Shown here piece after piece: positions 25,936-36,118 of a DNA stretch of 64,000 nucleotides (position 1 is its first letter; each line of letters begins with the position of its first letter). The notes below the pieces were generated by a model. It made no database searches, was not told the origin of the DNA, and worked only from the letters and a program-made list of their open reading frames with translations. A program made the translations under genes and the position numbers. Source of the DNA: Streptomyces sp. NRRL B-1347 (lineage in GTDB: Bacteria; Actinomycetota; Actinomycetes; Streptomycetales; Streptomycetaceae); the NCBI RefSeq assembly GCF_000720325.1, contig NZ_JOJM01000007.1, positions 166,598 through 230,597 on the forward strand, in the 5' to 3' direction.

Positions 25936-27735
25936 CTACGTCGCCGGCTCCAGCCGGGCGTCCCTGCGGACGAGGGCGGCGTAACGCCCGTCCCGTTCGA
26001 GCAGCTCCTCGTGGGTGCCGCGCTCCACGGCGCGTCCGGCGTCGAGCACCACGATCTGGTCGGCGCCGCGCACGGTGGACAGGCGGTGGGCGATGGTGAG
26101 CGTCGTCCTGTTGGCCGACAGGGCGTCGATGGCCTGCTGCACGGCGTGTTCCGTACGGGTGTCGAGGGCGCTCGTGGCCTCGTCCAGGATCAGGACGGGC
26201 GGGTCCCGCAGGATCGTGCGGGCGATGGCGAGGCGCTGCTTCTCGCCGCCGGAGAAGCGGTGGCCGCGCTCGCCGACGACGGTGTCGTAGCCGTCGGGCA
26301 GGGCCGCGATGTGGTCGTGGATCTGGGCGGCCCGCGCGGCCTCGTGCAGCTCCTCGTCGGTGGCGTCCGGCTTGGCGAAGCGGAGGTTGTCCGCGACCGA
26401 GGCGTGGAAGAGGTACGTCTCCTGGGAGACGACGCCGATGGTGCGCGCGAGGGTGTCGAAGTCCAGGTCGCGCACGTCGACGCCGTCGAGCGTGACGCGT
26501 CCGCCCGTCACGTCGTACAGGCGCGGCAGCAGATAGCTGAGGGTGGACTTGCCGGAGCCCGTCGGGCCGACGACGGCGAGGCTGCCGCCCGCGGGCACGG
26601 TGATGTCGATGCCTTCGAGGACGGCGGCGCCCTGCGGGTCGTAGCGGAACTCCACGTCCTCGAACCGGACCTCGCCCTTGACGCGGTCCAGGTGCACGGG
26701 GCGGTCGCGCTCGGTGATGTCGATGGGCAGGTCCAGGTACTCGAAGATGCGCTGGAAGAGCGCGAGCGAGGTCTGGATCTGCACACCGGTGGAGAGCAGG
26801 CTGACCGTCGGCCGGAACAGCCCCTGCTGGAGCGAGACGAAGGCGACGAGCGTGCCGATGGAGACGGTGGGCCCGCCCATCTGGAAGGTGAGGCCAGCGC
26901 TCCAGTAGAGGACGGCGGGCATCGCGGCCATGACGATGGTGATCACGGCCATGCGCCAGCGCCCGGCCATGTTGGAGCGCACCTCCAGGCTCACGAGGTC
27001 GGCGGACTCGTCGGCGAAGGAGCGCGTGAGCGAGTCGGCGCGGCCCATCGTGCGGCCGAGCAGGATGCCGCTGACCGAGAGGGACTCGGTGACGGTGGCG
27101 GCCATCGCGGCCATCTGCTTCTGCCGCTCGGTGGCGATCTTCTTGCGCTCGCGGCCGACGCGGCGGCTGATCCACGCGAACAGCGGGAGCAGCAGCAGGG
27201 AGACGACGGTCAGGCGCCAGTCGAGGGCGAGCATGGCGACGACCGTCGCGATGACGCTCGTCAGGTTCGAGACGAGGGAGGTCGCCGTGGAGGTGACGGT
27301 CGCCTGCATGCCGCCGATGTCGTTGGCGATGCGGGACTGGACCTCGCCGGTGCGGGTGCGGGTGAAGAAGGCGAGGGACATGCGCTGGAGGCGGCCGTAC
27401 ACGGCGGTGCGCAGATCGTGCATGACCTGCTGGCCGACGGTCGTGGAGATCAGCGTCTGCAGGACGCCGAAGACGCTGGTGACGACCGCGCTGAGGATCA
27501 TGCCGAGGGCGAGCAGGCTCAGCAGCCCGGTGCGGCCCTGCGGGATCGCGGTGTCGAGGATCTCCTTGAGGAGGAAGGGCGTCACCACCGAGACCAGGGA
27601 CGCGGCGCACACCAGCAGGCCGACGACGGCGAGGCGGGCGCGGTACGGGCGGAAGAGGCGCAGGATGCGGCGCAGCTGGTGGGACTCTTCCGGCTCGCCG
27701 GAGCGCGGGCTCCGGGCGGGTTCTTCGTGAGGCAT
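25936..27735 (-). CDS. ABC exporter, fused membrane and ATPase domains (type IV, MsbA/LmrA-like)
   Basis: 599 aa, ATG 27735 with AGGAG upstream. Six membrane helices in residues 30-320 are followed by the nucleotide-binding domain with Walker A GPTGSGKST, Q-loop VSQETYLF, signature FSGGEKQRLAIA, Walker B LILDEATSALD and H-loop LTIAHRLSTV. All are canonical, so a homodimer would have two working sites. Divergent from a MarR-family regulator 393 bases away, a common arrangement for drug or metabolite exporters. The intervening DNA is a degenerate tandem repeat. Confidence 0.93.
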   Translation of the reverse strand: MPHEEPARSPRSGEPEESHQLRRILRLFRPYRARLAVVGLLVCAASLVSVVTPFLLKEILDTAIPQGRTGLLSLLALGMILSAVVTSVFGVLQTLISTTVGQQVMHDLRTAVYGRLQRMSLAFFTRTRTGEVQSRIANDIGGMQATVTSTATSLVSNLTSVIATVVAMLALDWRLTVVSLLLLPLFAWISRRVGRERKKIATERQKQMAAMAATVTESLSVSGILLGRTMGRADSLTRSFADESADLVSLEVRSNMAGRWRMAVITIVMAAMPAVLYWSAGLTFQMGGPTVSIGTLVAFVSLQQGLFRPTVSLLSTGVQIQTSLALFQRIFEYLDLPIDITERDRPVHLDRVKGEVRFEDVEFRYDPQGAAVLEGIDITVPAGGSLAVVGPTGSGKSTLSYLLPRLYDVTGGRVTLDGVDVRDLDFDTLARTIGVVSQETYLFHASVADNLRFAKPDATDEELHEAARAAQIHDHIAALPDGYDTVVGERGHRFSGGEKQRLAIARTILRDPPVLILDEATSALDTRTEHAVQQAIDALSANRTTLTIAHRLSTVRGADQIVVLDAGRAVERGTHEELLERDGRYAALVRRDARLEPAT

Positions 27736-27839
27736 GGGCTCCTACGGGACGTAGCGGGACGTCGGCGGCGGTGCGCCGGCGGGGACGGGACGCGCCCACG
27801 AGCACGCGACGCGTTCGGCGGGAAGCCGGTGGCGCGTCG

Positions 27840-28059
27840 GCGGGGACGCCGGGCACGGCTGACGCTCCGGCGGGACGCCGGGCGCGGATGGCACGTCGGC
27901 GAGGTCGCCGGACGCGGGTCGTGGGCCGCGCACGGACGGGATCACCGGACGCGGGTCGCGCACGGACGGGATCGCCCGACGCGCGTCGCGCGCGGATGAC
28001 ATCGCCGGGCGCGGGTGGCGCACAGTCGAGATCGCCGGCTGCGGGTGACGCGCCGGCGA
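27840..28059. repeat. Degenerate 30-bp tandem repeat
   Basis: Four units of exactly 30 bases begin at 27940, 27970, 28000 and 28030, each starting GATCRCC or CATCGCC and containing the core GACGCGGGTCGCGCAC with substitutions. Less regular copies (GACGCCGGGCGCGGATGG and similar) extend left to about 27840. Translated, it gives ten-residue repeats such as RARTGSPDAG. Confidence 0.75.
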
Positions 28060-28067
28060 GGGCGACC

Positions 28068-28112
28068 TTGGGAGCATAGCTCACTGTTACCTATACTCAC
28101 AATGCACTAGGT
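28068..28112 (+). promoter_or_regulatory. marR promoter with ACCTA-N14-TAGGT inverted repeat
   Basis: TTGGGA (28068-28073), 18 bases, TATACT (28092-28097) is a reasonable sigma-70 promoter giving a leader of about 25 bases. ACCTA (28089-28093) and TAGGT (28108-28112) flank the -10 and start point, where a MarR dimer could autoregulate. Confidence 0.4.
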
Positions 28113-28128
28113 CCTGTACTGTTTCGGC

Positions 28129-28572
28129 ATGAGCACATCGGACACCGACGGACTCCTCGCCGAGCAGCTGCTGCGGCTGACCCGTCGGCTGCACCGCATC
28201 CAGAAGCGCCATCTGGAGCCCATCGGCATCACGCCCGCGCAGTCCCGCCTGCTGCGCACCCTCGCGCACTACGACACGCCGCCGCGCATGGCCGACCTCG
28301 CCCAGCGCCTCGAAGTCGTGCCGCGCGCCGTCACCAGCCTGGTCGACGCCCTGGAGGCGAGCGGCCGGGTGCGCCGCGCCCCGGACCCGACCAACCGCCG
28401 GGTCATCCGCATCGAGCTCACCGACGGCGGGCACGAGGCCCTGCGGGAGCTGCGCGGCGCGCGCCGGGCCGCCGCCGAGGACATCCTGGCTCCACTGGAC
28501 GCCGCCCAGCGCACCCAGCTGGGCGGGCTGCTCGACGCGCTGTTCGAGGTGCCCGAGAGCCGCCCCTGCTGA
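28129..28572 (+). CDS. MarR family transcriptional regulator
   Basis: 147 aa. Winged helix: LTPAQSRLLRTLAHY-like entry helices (ITPAQSRLLRTLAHYD), recognition region RMADLAQRLEVVPRAVTSLVDAL, wing RAPDPTNRRVIRIELTDGG. It is divergent from the ABC exporter and probably represses it in response to a small ligand. No strong Shine-Dalgarno precedes the ATG. Confidence 0.92.
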   Translation: MSTSDTDGLLAEQLLRLTRRLHRIQKRHLEPIGITPAQSRLLRTLAHYDTPPRMADLAQRLEVVPRAVTSLVDALEASGRVRRAPDPTNRRVIRIELTDGGHEALRELRGARRAAAEDILAPLDAAQRTQLGGLLDALFEVPESRPC

Positions 28573-28647
28573 CATCCGGGCCGGTGTGCCGCCGCTGACC
28601 GGCCATGACCGGTGGGTGGCCGCAGCCGACGACGCCGAGGAGAGGCC

Positions 28648-31590
28648 ATGCCCCTGCTGGAGCCCGATCCCGAAGCACTGCGCCCCGCCCCGAACGGCCG
28701 CACGCCGTCACCCGACCGGGTCCCGGAGGAGCGGGCGGGCGGCACCCCGGAGCCGCTGCGCGGCGACCTCGTCGCGCTCCTGGGCGCCGACAAGGTCCTC
28801 ACGCACGTCTCCGACCTCGTCCGGTACGCGTCGGACGCCAGCCCCTACCGCTTCGTGCCGCGCGTCGTGGTCATCGCCGAGGACATCGACGACGTGTCCA
28901 CCGTCCTGTCGTACGCCCACGGCAAGGGCCGCGAGGTCGTCTTCCGGGCGGCCGGCACCTCGCTCAACGGACAGGCGCAGGGCGAGGACATCCTCGTCGA
29001 CGTGCGCAGGCACTGGGCGGGGATCGAGGTGCTCGACGGCGGGGCGCGGGCACGGATCGGCCCCGGCACGACAGTGGTGCGCGCCAACGCCACGCTCGCG
29101 CGCCACGGCCGCGTCCTCGGCCCGGACCCGGCGAGCGCGATCGCCTGCACCATCGGCGGCGTGGTGGCGAACAACGCCTCCGGCATGACGGCGGGCACCA
29201 CCCGCAACTCCTACCGCACGGTGGCGTCCCTGGCCTTCGTCCTGCCGTCCGGCACCGCCGTCGACACCGCGGAGCCGGACGCCGACGCGCTCCTCGCGCA
29301 CGCCGAACCGGCCCTGTGCGCGGGCCTGCTCGACATCAAGCGCGAGATCGAGGCGGATCCCGCGCTCACGGCCCGCATCCGGGCCAAGTACGAGATCAAG
29401 AACACCAACGGCTACCGCCTGGACGCGTTCCTCGACGGCGCGACGCCCGTGCAGATCCTGCGCGGCCTCATGGTCGGCTCCGAGGGCACCTTCGGGTTCA
29501 TCTCCGAGGTCGTCTTCGACACACTGCCCCTCGACCGATGCGTGTCGAGCGCCCTGCTGTTCTTCCCCACGCTGCCCGCCGCTGCCGCCGCCGTGCCGCT
29601 GTTCAACGACGCCGGGGCGCGGGCCGTGGAGCTGATGGACGGCAACACGCTGCGCGCGTCCGTGCGCGTGCCGGGCGTCCCGGCCGACTGGGCGGGACTG
29701 GCCAAGGACACGGCGGCGCTCCTGGTGGAGTTCCGCGCTCCGGACGAGGCGCGCCAGGAGGCGTACGAGACGGCGGCCGCCGAGGTGATGAAGGGCCTCG
29801 CACTCGTCGCCCCGGTCGCGTCGGTGACGAACGCGTTCACGCGGGACCCGGGGGTGATCGCCGGCTACTGGAAGGCCCGCAAGGCGTTCGTGACGGCCGT
29901 CGGCGGTTCGCGGCCCGCCGGGACCACGCTCATCACCGAGGACTTCGCGGTGCCGCCCGCGCGTCTCGCGGACGCCTGCGAGGCGCTGCTCGACCTGCAG
30001 ACGCGGCACGGCTTCGACGCGGCCGTCGCCGGGCACGCCGCGCACGGCAATCTGCACTTCCTGCTCGCCTTCGACGCGGCGGAGCCCGCGGACGTGGCGC
30101 GGTACGCCGCGTTCATGGACGACTTCTGCCGCCTCACCGTGGAGCGCTTCGACGGCTCCCTCAAGGCCGAGCACGCCACGGGCCGAAACATCGCCCCGTT
30201 CCTGGAGCTCGAATGGGGGCCGAAGGCAACGGAGTTGATGTGGCGCACCAAGCAGGTCATCGACCCGGACGGCGTCCTTGCGCCGCGCGTCGTCCTGGAC
30301 CGTGACCCCAAAGCACATCTGCGGGGCCTGAAGACGATCCCCAAGGTGGAGCTGATCGCCGACCCCTGCATCGAGTGCGGCTTCTGCGAACCGACCTGCC
30401 CGAGCGAGGACCTGACGACCACGCCGCGCCAGCGCATCGTGCTGCGCCGGGAGATGATGCGCCAGCCCCCGGGCTCCGGCGTCGAGGACGGCCTCGTCGC
30501 GGCGTACGGGTACGACGCGGTCGACACCTGCGCGGGCGACTCGACGTGCAAGCTGGCCTGCCCCGTCGGCATCGACACCGGCGCCCTGATGAAGTCCTTC
30601 CGGCACGCCCGCCACTCGCCGCGCGAGGAGCGCGTCGCGGCGCTCACCGCGCGCCGGTTCAAGGAGGTCGAGGCGTCGGCGCGGCTCGCGCTCGCCGCCG
30701 CCGCGACGGTCCGCGCGGTGGCCGGCGAGCGGACCGGCGACCGGCTCCTGACCGCCGTGACCCGCGCCGCCCGCAGGGCCGTGCGCCCCGATCTGGTGCC
30801 CGAGTGGCTGCCCCGCCTGCCGGGCGCGGCCGCCCGGCGCCTCCCGCGCACCGCGCGCGTGGGCGCCGCCGCCGTCTACTACCCGGCGTGTGTGAACCGC
30901 ATCTTCGCCGGGCCCGGCGCGGTGCCCCTGGCGCAGGCCGTCGTCGCCGTGTCGGCGCGCGCGGGCAGGCCCGTGTGGATTCCGGACGACGTGGCCGGGA
31001 CGTGCTGCGCGACGATCTGGCACTCCAAGGGCTACGAGACCGGGAACCGCGTGATGGCGAACCGCGTCGTCGAAGCCGCCTGGGGCTGGACGGCGGGCGG
31101 CGCGCTGCCGCTCGTGGTGGACGCCTCGTCCTGCACGCTCGGCATCGCCCACGAGGTGGTGCCGTATCTGACGGCCGACAACCGCGCCCTGCACGAGGAG
31201 CTGACCGTCGTCGACTCCGTCGTCTGGGCCGCCGAGGAGCTGCTCCCGCACCTGACCGTCCACCGGACCGTGGGCTCCGCCGTGCTCCACCCCACCTGCT
31301 CCATGCGGCACTTGGGCGACGAGCCGCAGCTGCGGGCCGTCGCCGAGGCCTGCGCGGACGAGGTGGTCGTGCCGGACGACGCGGGCTGCTGCGCCTTCGC
31401 CGGGGACCGGGGCATGCTGCACCCCGAGCTGAGCGAGTCCGCCACCCGCGCGGAGGCTGCGGAGGTCGCCTCCCGGCCCTACGACGCGTACCTCTCGGCC
31501 AACCGGATGTGCGAGGTGGGCATGGAACAGGCCACGGGCCGGGCGTACCGCTCGGTCCTGCTGGACCTGGAGCGGGCCACGCGGCCCTGA
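28648..31590 (+). CDS. FAD-binding and (Fe-S)-binding oxidoreductase, D-lactate dehydrogenase type
   Basis: 980 aa from ATG 28648 with GAGGAGAGG upstream. N-terminal FAD_binding_4 (residues 60-260; [33 protein letters not shown]), FAD oxidase C-domain (300-560; [13 protein letters not shown]), then two cysteine clusters [13 protein letters not shown] and [14 protein letters not shown], and a CCG region with CCATIW, CSMRH and [10 protein letters not shown]. The fusion of a Dld-like flavoprotein with a GlpC/LldE-like iron-sulfur part is typical of respiratory D-lactate or 2-hydroxyacid dehydrogenases feeding quinone. It follows marR by 75 bases, but co-regulation is not shown. Confidence 0.88.
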   Translation: MPLLEPDPEALRPAPNGRTPSPDRVPEERAGGTPEPLRGDLVALLGADKVLTHVSDLVRYASDASPYRFVPRVVVIAEDIDDVSTVLSYAHGKGREVVFRAAGTSLNGQAQGEDILVDVRRHWAGIEVLDGGARARIGPGTTVVRANATLARHGRVLGPDPASAIACTIGGVVANNASGMTAGTTRNSYRTVASLAFVLPSGTAVDTAEPDADALLAHAEPALCAGLLDIKREIEADPALTARIRAKYEIKNTNGYRLDAFLDGATPVQILRGLMVGSEGTFGFISEVVFDTLPLDRCVSSALLFFPTLPAAAAAVPLFNDAGARAVELMDGNTLRASVRVPGVPADWAGLAKDTAALLVEFRAPDEARQEAYETAAAEVMKGLALVAPVASVTNAFTRDPGVIAGYWKARKAFVTAVGGSRPAGTTLITEDFAVPPARLADACEALLDLQTRHGFDAAVAGHAAHGNLHFLLAFDAAEPADVARYAAFMDDFCRLTVERFDGSLKAEHATGRNIAPFLELEWGPKATELMWRTKQVIDPDGVLAPRVVLDRDPKAHLRGLKTIPKVELIADPCIECGFCEPTCPSEDLTTTPRQRIVLRREMMRQPPGSGVEDGLVAAYGYDAVDTCAGDSTCKLACPVGIDTGALMKSFRHARHSPREERVAALTARRFKEVEASARLALAAAATVRAVAGERTGDRLLTAVTRAARRAVRPDLVPEWLPRLPGAAARRLPRTARVGAAAVYYPACVNRIFAGPGAVPLAQAVVAVSARAGRPVWIPDDVAGTCCATIWHSKGYETGNRVMANRVVEAAWGWTAGGALPLVVDASSCTLGIAHEVVPYLTADNRALHEELTVVDSVVWAAEELLPHLTVHRTVGSAVLHPTCSMRHLGDEPQLRAVAEACADEVVVPDDAGCCAFAGDRGMLHPELSESATRAEAAEVASRPYDAYLSANRMCEVGMEQATGRAYRSVLLDLERATRP

Positions 31591-31736
31591 CCGCGCCCCT
31601 TCGTCGCCCCGGCCCCTCCGTCGCCCCGGTGGAGAAAAGTCCAAGCCCTCGGCCACCGCTGCCCCTTGCGTCCCGTGCGCACCGCCATCAAGGTGGGCCC
31701 CGCCCAGTGACATGGCACTGTGACGACGGAGGTCCG

Positions 31737-33179
31737 ATGCACGACGAGAACGCGACACCGGCACCTGACGAATCCACCGACGGTCACTCCCGGCGCGCGG
31801 TCCTGCGCACGGCCGGAATCGCGGGGGCCGGGCTCGGGCTCGGCACGTTCGCGGGCGGCGGTACCGCCCAGGCAGGTACGCGCGAGGCGGCCGAAGGCCC
31901 GGCCGCCGCGCCCACGCCCGCCCGCAAGGGCAAGACCATGATCGGCGTCCCCTTCGAGGGACGGTCCACCGTCCGCGTCGGCATCGTCGGCCTCGGCAAC
32001 CGCGGCGGCGGCATGATCGACCTGTTCCTCGCGCAGCCGGGCGTGCGGGTCGTCGCGCTCTGCGACCCGGCCAAGGACAAGACCGCGGCGGCCGCGAAGA
32101 AGGTCGTCGCCGCGGGCCAGCCCGCCCCGGCGACGTACACCAACGGAGACAACGACTTCGAGAAGCTCTGCGCGCGCGGCGACGTCGACTTCGTGTACGT
32201 GGCGACGCCGTGGGACTGGCACTACGAAATGGCCAAGGCGGCCATGCTCAACGGCAAGCACGTCGGCGTCGAGTGTCCGCTCGCGCTGCGCCTCGATCAC
32301 CTGTGGGAACTCGTCGACCTGTCCGAACGCACCCGCAGACACTGCATGCAGCTGGAGAACTGCTGTTACGGCAAGAACGAGATGCGCGTGCTGCGCATGG
32401 CGCACGCGGGCAAGTTCGGCGACCTGCTGCACGCGGCGGGCGCCTACAACCACGACCTGCGCCAGCTGATGTTCGACCCCACCTACTACGAGGGCCCGTG
32501 GCGGCGCCTGTGGCACACGCGGCTGCGCGGCGACCTGTACCCCAACCACGGCTTCGGCCCCACCGCCAACTACATGGACGTCAACCGCGGCGACCGCGCC
32601 ACGCACATCTCCAGCTTCGGCACGCCCGCCCTCGGCCTCGCCGAGTACCGCAAGGCGCACATGCCGCCGGGCGACCCGAGCTGGAAGGAGACGTACATCG
32701 AGAGCGACCGGACCATCAGCCTGGTGCAGACTGCCAAGGGCCGGGTCATCCGCCTGGAGCACGACGTCTCGACCCCGCACCCCTACAGCCGCGTCAACAG
32801 CCTCGGCGGCACCAAGGGTGTCTTCGAGGACTACCCGGCCCGCATCTACATCGAGCCGGACCACACCGACGACCGGTGGGGCGACTTCTCCAAGTACGCC
32901 GCGGAGTTCGACCACTGGCTGTGGAAGGAACACGCCAACCCGCCGGGCGGGCACGGCGGCATGGACTACCTCCTGGTGTTCCGCCTGATGCAGTGCATGC
33001 GGCTCGGCCTCGTCCCCGACTTCGACGTGTACGACGCGGCGACGTGGACCGCGCCGGTGCCGCTGAGCCACGCCTCCATCAAGGCGAAGGGCGCGCCGCA
33101 GGAGATCCCGGACTTCACCCGGGGCCTGTGGCGGAAGGCGCGGCCGGGCCTGGACTCGGAGAAGCCGAAGGAGGCGTGA
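31737..33179 (+). CDS. Tat-exported Gfo/Idh/MocA oxidoreductase, GH109 (alpha-N-acetylgalactosaminidase) type
   Basis: 480 aa, ATG 31737 with GGAGG upstream. Twin-arginine signal [23 protein letters not shown]-binding Rossmann motif [18 protein letters not shown], then [34 protein letters not shown] and [16 protein letters not shown]. These blocks are shared with GH109 enzymes, which hydrolyse alpha-GalNAc through an NAD+-mediated redox mechanism. Export and the polysaccharide lyase and chitinase elsewhere in the window are consistent with glycan processing. The substrate remains an assumption. Confidence 0.86.
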   Translation: MHDENATPAPDESTDGHSRRAVLRTAGIAGAGLGLGTFAGGGTAQAGTREAAEGPAAAPTPARKGKTMIGVPFEGRSTVRVGIVGLGNRGGGMIDLFLAQPGVRVVALCDPAKDKTAAAAKKVVAAGQPAPATYTNGDNDFEKLCARGDVDFVYVATPWDWHYEMAKAAMLNGKHVGVECPLALRLDHLWELVDLSERTRRHCMQLENCCYGKNEMRVLRMAHAGKFGDLLHAAGAYNHDLRQLMFDPTYYEGPWRRLWHTRLRGDLYPNHGFGPTANYMDVNRGDRATHISSFGTPALGLAEYRKAHMPPGDPSWKETYIESDRTISLVQTAKGRVIRLEHDVSTPHPYSRVNSLGGTKGVFEDYPARIYIEPDHTDDRWGDFSKYAAEFDHWLWKEHANPPGGHGGMDYLLVFRLMQCMRLGLVPDFDVYDAATWTAPVPLSHASIKAKGAPQEIPDFTRGLWRKARPGLDSEKPKEA

Positions 33180-33181
33180 GC

Positions 33182-33220
33182 GGGGCCTTGTAGCGGGGCC
33201 TCGTAGCGGGGCCTTGTAAG
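33182..33220. repeat. 13-bp tandem repeat after the GH109 stop
   Basis: Three units, GGGGCCTTGTAGC (33182-33194), GGGGCCTCGTAGC (33195-33207) and GGGGCCTTGTAAG (33208-33220), fill the space between the convergent GH109 and L,D-transpeptidase genes. Confidence 0.85.
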
Positions 33221-33228
33221 GGCGGCTC

Positions 33229-33978
33229 TCAGGACTTGAGGGCCGCCCTGTCCCCCATCACCACCACCGGGTGCCGCTGCGGGTCCAGGGTGCGCAGCAG
33301 GTGCTCCATGCCGGACTTCGACAGGCTCACACAGCCCGACGTGCCGCTGCCGTGGTCCATGTGCAGCCAGATGCTGCCGCCCTTGGACTGGCCCTGCGGG
33401 CGCGTCGGGTCGTTCGGCGGGGTGCCCTTGACGCGGTTGTAGTCGATCGCGATGACGTAGTCGAAGTCGTGCCAGTGCGTCTTGGGCCAGTAGTGCGGGG
33501 CCTGGAGGGACGCCGTCCGCGTGTACGGGAGCCGCGCGCCGGGGTCGGCGAGGACACCGCCCGCGTCGCTGAGCGTGAACACGCCCACCGGGCTGCGCTT
33601 GTCGCCCTCGCGGTGGTCCGGGGTCCAGCCCTTCTTGCCGTTGTGGGCGGGCCAGCTCCGCGCCTTCTTCCAGGTGGCTCCCGCCTTGGTGTACAGGACG
33701 ACGGTGGCCTTCGCCGAGTCCTTGTCCTCGCCGTAGACGGCGACGACCTGGCGGGCGTTCTTCGGGATGCGGGACTGCAGCCGGTCGCCGACGTCGGGGA
33801 TGCGCTTGAGCTCGGCGGCGTCCTTGGCCGCACCACGGCCGCCACCCTGCGCGGAGTGCGCCGCGTCGCCTCCGTCGCCCCCGTCGTCGCCCGAGCCGCC
33901 GCAGGACGTCAGGACGACTGAGCAGGCGGCGGCCGCGGCCACCGTTCGCACCACACCGGCTATACGCATGCGCTCCAT
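33229..33978 (-). CDS. L,D-transpeptidase (YkuD-like) lipoprotein
   Basis: 249 aa from ATG 33978 (ATG 33969 also possible). Signal peptide with lipobox LTSC, then a Gly/Asp-rich linker (CGGSGDDGGDGGDA) and the catalytic domain. HMDHGSGTSGCVSL carries the His and Cys of the YkuD active site (consensus HG-x-SHGCVR/L, here with TSGC). KRSPVGVFTLSDA is the usual substrate-groove motif. The family forms 3-3 crosslinks in peptidoglycan or attaches proteins. It acts on the outer face of the membrane. Confidence 0.85.
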   Translation of the reverse strand: MERMRIAGVVRTVAAAAACSVVLTSCGGSGDDGGDGGDAAHSAQGGGRGAAKDAAELKRIPDVGDRLQSRIPKNARQVVAVYGEDKDSAKATVVLYTKAGATWKKARSWPAHNGKKGWTPDHREGDKRSPVGVFTLSDAGGVLADPGARLPYTRTASLQAPHYWPKTHWHDFDYVIAIDYNRVKGTPPNDPTRPQGQSKGGSIWLHMDHGSGTSGCVSLSKSGMEHLLRTLDPQRHPVVVMGDRAALKS

Positions 33979-34177
33979 GGTCGCACCGGCTTCCGGAGCA
34001 CCTCGACGACGCCCCCGTCCCGCCCGCAGGAATGGCCGACTCTTTGCCGGACACCGGAAAATCGTTTGCTTCGGGCCACCGTGCGAGGCGAACCTTGCAC
34101 GGTTTGTTACCGCGTTCGCCACGTCCTCCGGCACGTGTCAGTCATCGCCACGCGTACCGCACCGAAGCTGGGATCCC

Positions 34178-36118
34178 ATGCACATTCGCGATCTTCCGTA
34201 CGCCGATCCGGGCGAACCCGACGCCCGCTCCGGCCCTCGCTTCCTGCTGTGGCTCGGCCGCAACCAGCTGGGCGGCCAGCTGAAGTCCCTGGGCTGGGGT
34301 CTGCTGCACTTCCTCGGCATCGCCGCGCTGCCCTACATGGTCGGCCTCGCCGTGCAGGCGGTGATCGACGGCTCGGGCGCACGGCTCGCCCTCGCCGGCG
34401 GCGGCATCCTGCTCGCGGGGCTCGCCGTCGCGGGCGGCGACACGATGCTCCACCGCACCGCCGTCACCAACTGGATCACCGCGGCGGCCCGTGTGCAGCA
34501 GCTGCTCGCCCGTAGGACCGCACGGCTCGGCGCGGCCCTCACCCGGCGGGTCGCCGCCGGTGAGGTCGTCGCGGTGTCCACCGGGGACGTGGAGAAGATC
34601 GGCTGGTTCGTGGAGGCCCTGTCGCGGTTCGCGGCGGCGGCCGTGGCCGTCCTCGTCGTCTGCGTGGGCCTGGTCGTCTACCAGCCCGCGCTCGGCGTCG
34701 TCGTCGCCGTCGGCATCCCGGTGCTCGCGCTCGCCGTGCTGCCGCTGCTGCCCCGCGCCACCCGCCGCGCCGACCACCAGCGCGAGAAGGCCGGACGGGC
34801 CACCGAGCTCGCGTCGGACACCGTCGCCGGGCTCCGGGTGCTGCGCGGCATCGGCGGCGAGGAGCTCTTCCTGGAGCGCTACCGCCACGCCTCGCAGGAG
34901 GTGCGGGTCGCCGCCGTGCGCAGCGCGCGCATGTGGGCGGTGATCTCCGCCGTCCAGGTCCTGCTGCCCGGCCTCCTGCTGATCGGGCTCGTCTGGCACG
35001 GCGTGCACCTGGCCCGCGAGGGCCGCGTCACGGTCGGCGAACTCGTCACCGTCTACAGCGCGGTGATGCTGCTCAACTACCCGCTGCGGCACTTCGAGGA
35101 GATCGCCATGGCGTACTCCTTCTCGCGGCCCTCCGCGAAGCGGGCGGCCCGGGTGCTGTCGCTGGAGCGTACGACGGGGGCCGAGGGGACGGAAAAGGGC
35201 TCGTCCGCGACGTCCACCGGAGAGGCGGCGGACCCTGCCGGAGAGCCAATGGCACCCGCCGGAGAACCGGTGGCACCCGCCGGAGAACCCGTGGCACCCG
35301 CCGGAGACCTCTACGACCCGGCCACGGGCCTGCTCGCCCCGGCCGGACGGTTCACGGCCGTCGTCTGCGGCGACCCGGACGCGGCCGGGCGGCTCGCCGA
35401 ACGCCTCGGCGGGCACCCGGCCTTCGAGACGGACCTGCCGTCGGTGCGCCTCGGCGGCGTACCCCTCGACGGTCTGCCGCTCGACACCGCCCGCACCGCC
35501 GTCCTCGTCCAGGACAAGGACCCGGTGCTGCTCTCCGGAACGCTGCGGTCGCTGCTGGACGTACCGTCGTCCGGGGCGGTCGGTCCGGGGCGGGCGCTCG
35601 CCGCCGCGCAGTGCGCCGACGTCCTCGACGCGCTGGTGCAGGGCTCCGTGGCCGACGATCCGATGGCCGCGCACCTCACCGAGCGCGGCCGGTCCCTGTC
35701 CGGCGGCCAGCGCCAGCGCCTGGCGCTCGCGCGGTCGCTGGTCACCGACCCGGAGGCGCTGGTCCTCGACGAGCCGACGTCCGCCGTCGACTCCCACACC
35801 GAGGCCCGGATCGCGGACGGCCTGCGCGAGCTGCGCGCGGGCCGTACGACGGTGGTCCTCACCTCGTCGCCGCTGCTCCTGGACCGCGCCGACCGCGTCG
35901 TGTTCCTGCACGAAGGCGAGGTCGCCGCCGTCGGCGTGCACCGCGAACTCGTGGTCACGCAGCCGAAGTACCGGGCGGTCGTGACACGGGAGACGGACGA
36001 GGAGACGGCCGAAGGAGCGGCGGCCGTGCGGGCCGGGCACCGTCCGGCCGACGACGGCTCGGGCCCCGCCGCGCCGCGAGCCCGCGTGAACACCATCGAC
36101 ATCGAGGAGACGGCATGA
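34178..36118 (+). CDS. ABC exporter half A, degenerate P-loop but canonical signature
   Basis: 646 aa from ATG 34178. Membrane domain in residues 20-320; NBD from about 385. Where Walker A should be, the sequence reads VVCGDPDAAGRLAE, without the GxGKS/T lysine. The signature LSGGQRQRLALARSL and Walker B ALVLDEPTSAVD are intact, while the H-loop His is replaced (LTSSPLLLDRAD). A linker of three EPxAPAG heptapeptides joins the two domains. The stop overlaps the ATG of half B (ATGA), so the two are made together and should form a heterodimer with one functional ATP site. Confidence 0.88.
   Translation: MHIRDLPYADPGEPDARSGPRFLLWLGRNQLGGQLKSLGWGLLHFLGIAALPYMVGLAVQAVIDGSGARLALAGGGILLAGLAVAGGDTMLHRTAVTNWITAAARVQQLLARRTARLGAALTRRVAAGEVVAVSTGDVEKIGWFVEALSRFAAAAVAVLVVCVGLVVYQPALGVVVAVGIPVLALAVLPLLPRATRRADHQREKAGRATELASDTVAGLRVLRGIGGEELFLERYRHASQEVRVAAVRSARMWAVISAVQVLLPGLLLIGLVWHGVHLAREGRVTVGELVTVYSAVMLLNYPLRHFEEIAMAYSFSRPSAKRAARVLSLERTTGAEGTEKGSSATSTGEAADPAGEPMAPAGEPVAPAGEPVAPAGDLYDPATGLLAPAGRFTAVVCGDPDAAGRLAERLGGHPAFETDLPSVRLGGVPLDGLPLDTARTAVLVQDKDPVLLSGTLRSLLDVPSSGAVGPGRALAAAQCADVLDALVQGSVADDPMAAHLTERGRSLSGGQRQRLALARSLVTDPEALVLDEPTSAVDSHTEARIADGLRELRAGRTTVVLTSSPLLLDRADRVVFLHEGEVAAVGVHRELVVTQPKYRAVVTRETDEETAEGAAAVRAGHRPADDGSGPAAPRARVNTIDIEETA
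35240..35302 (+). repeat. 21-bp in-frame tandem repeat in the ABC linker
   Basis: Three copies of a 21-base unit GGAGAACCNGTGGCACCCGCC (35240-35260, 35261-35281, 35282-35302) encode EPxAPAG repeats between membrane and ATPase domains. Confidence 0.88.

Larger units (their letters stand above)
27736..28128. other. Divergent region between ABC exporter and marR
   Basis: 393 bases without a supported gene. Most of it is a degenerate 30-bp tandem repeat; the marR promoter and operator lie at its right end. Repetitive peptides can be read in several frames but none has family features. Confidence 0.6.

Noticed and set aside
25841..28084. 747-residue minus-strand frame that includes ten-residue repeats
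   Set aside because: Most of it is an off-frame reading of the ABC exporter; the repeated start merely translates the 30-bp DNA repeat.
28708..31764. 1,018-residue minus-strand open frame
   Set aside because: Shadow of the FAD/FeS dehydrogenase; no ribosome site or domain.
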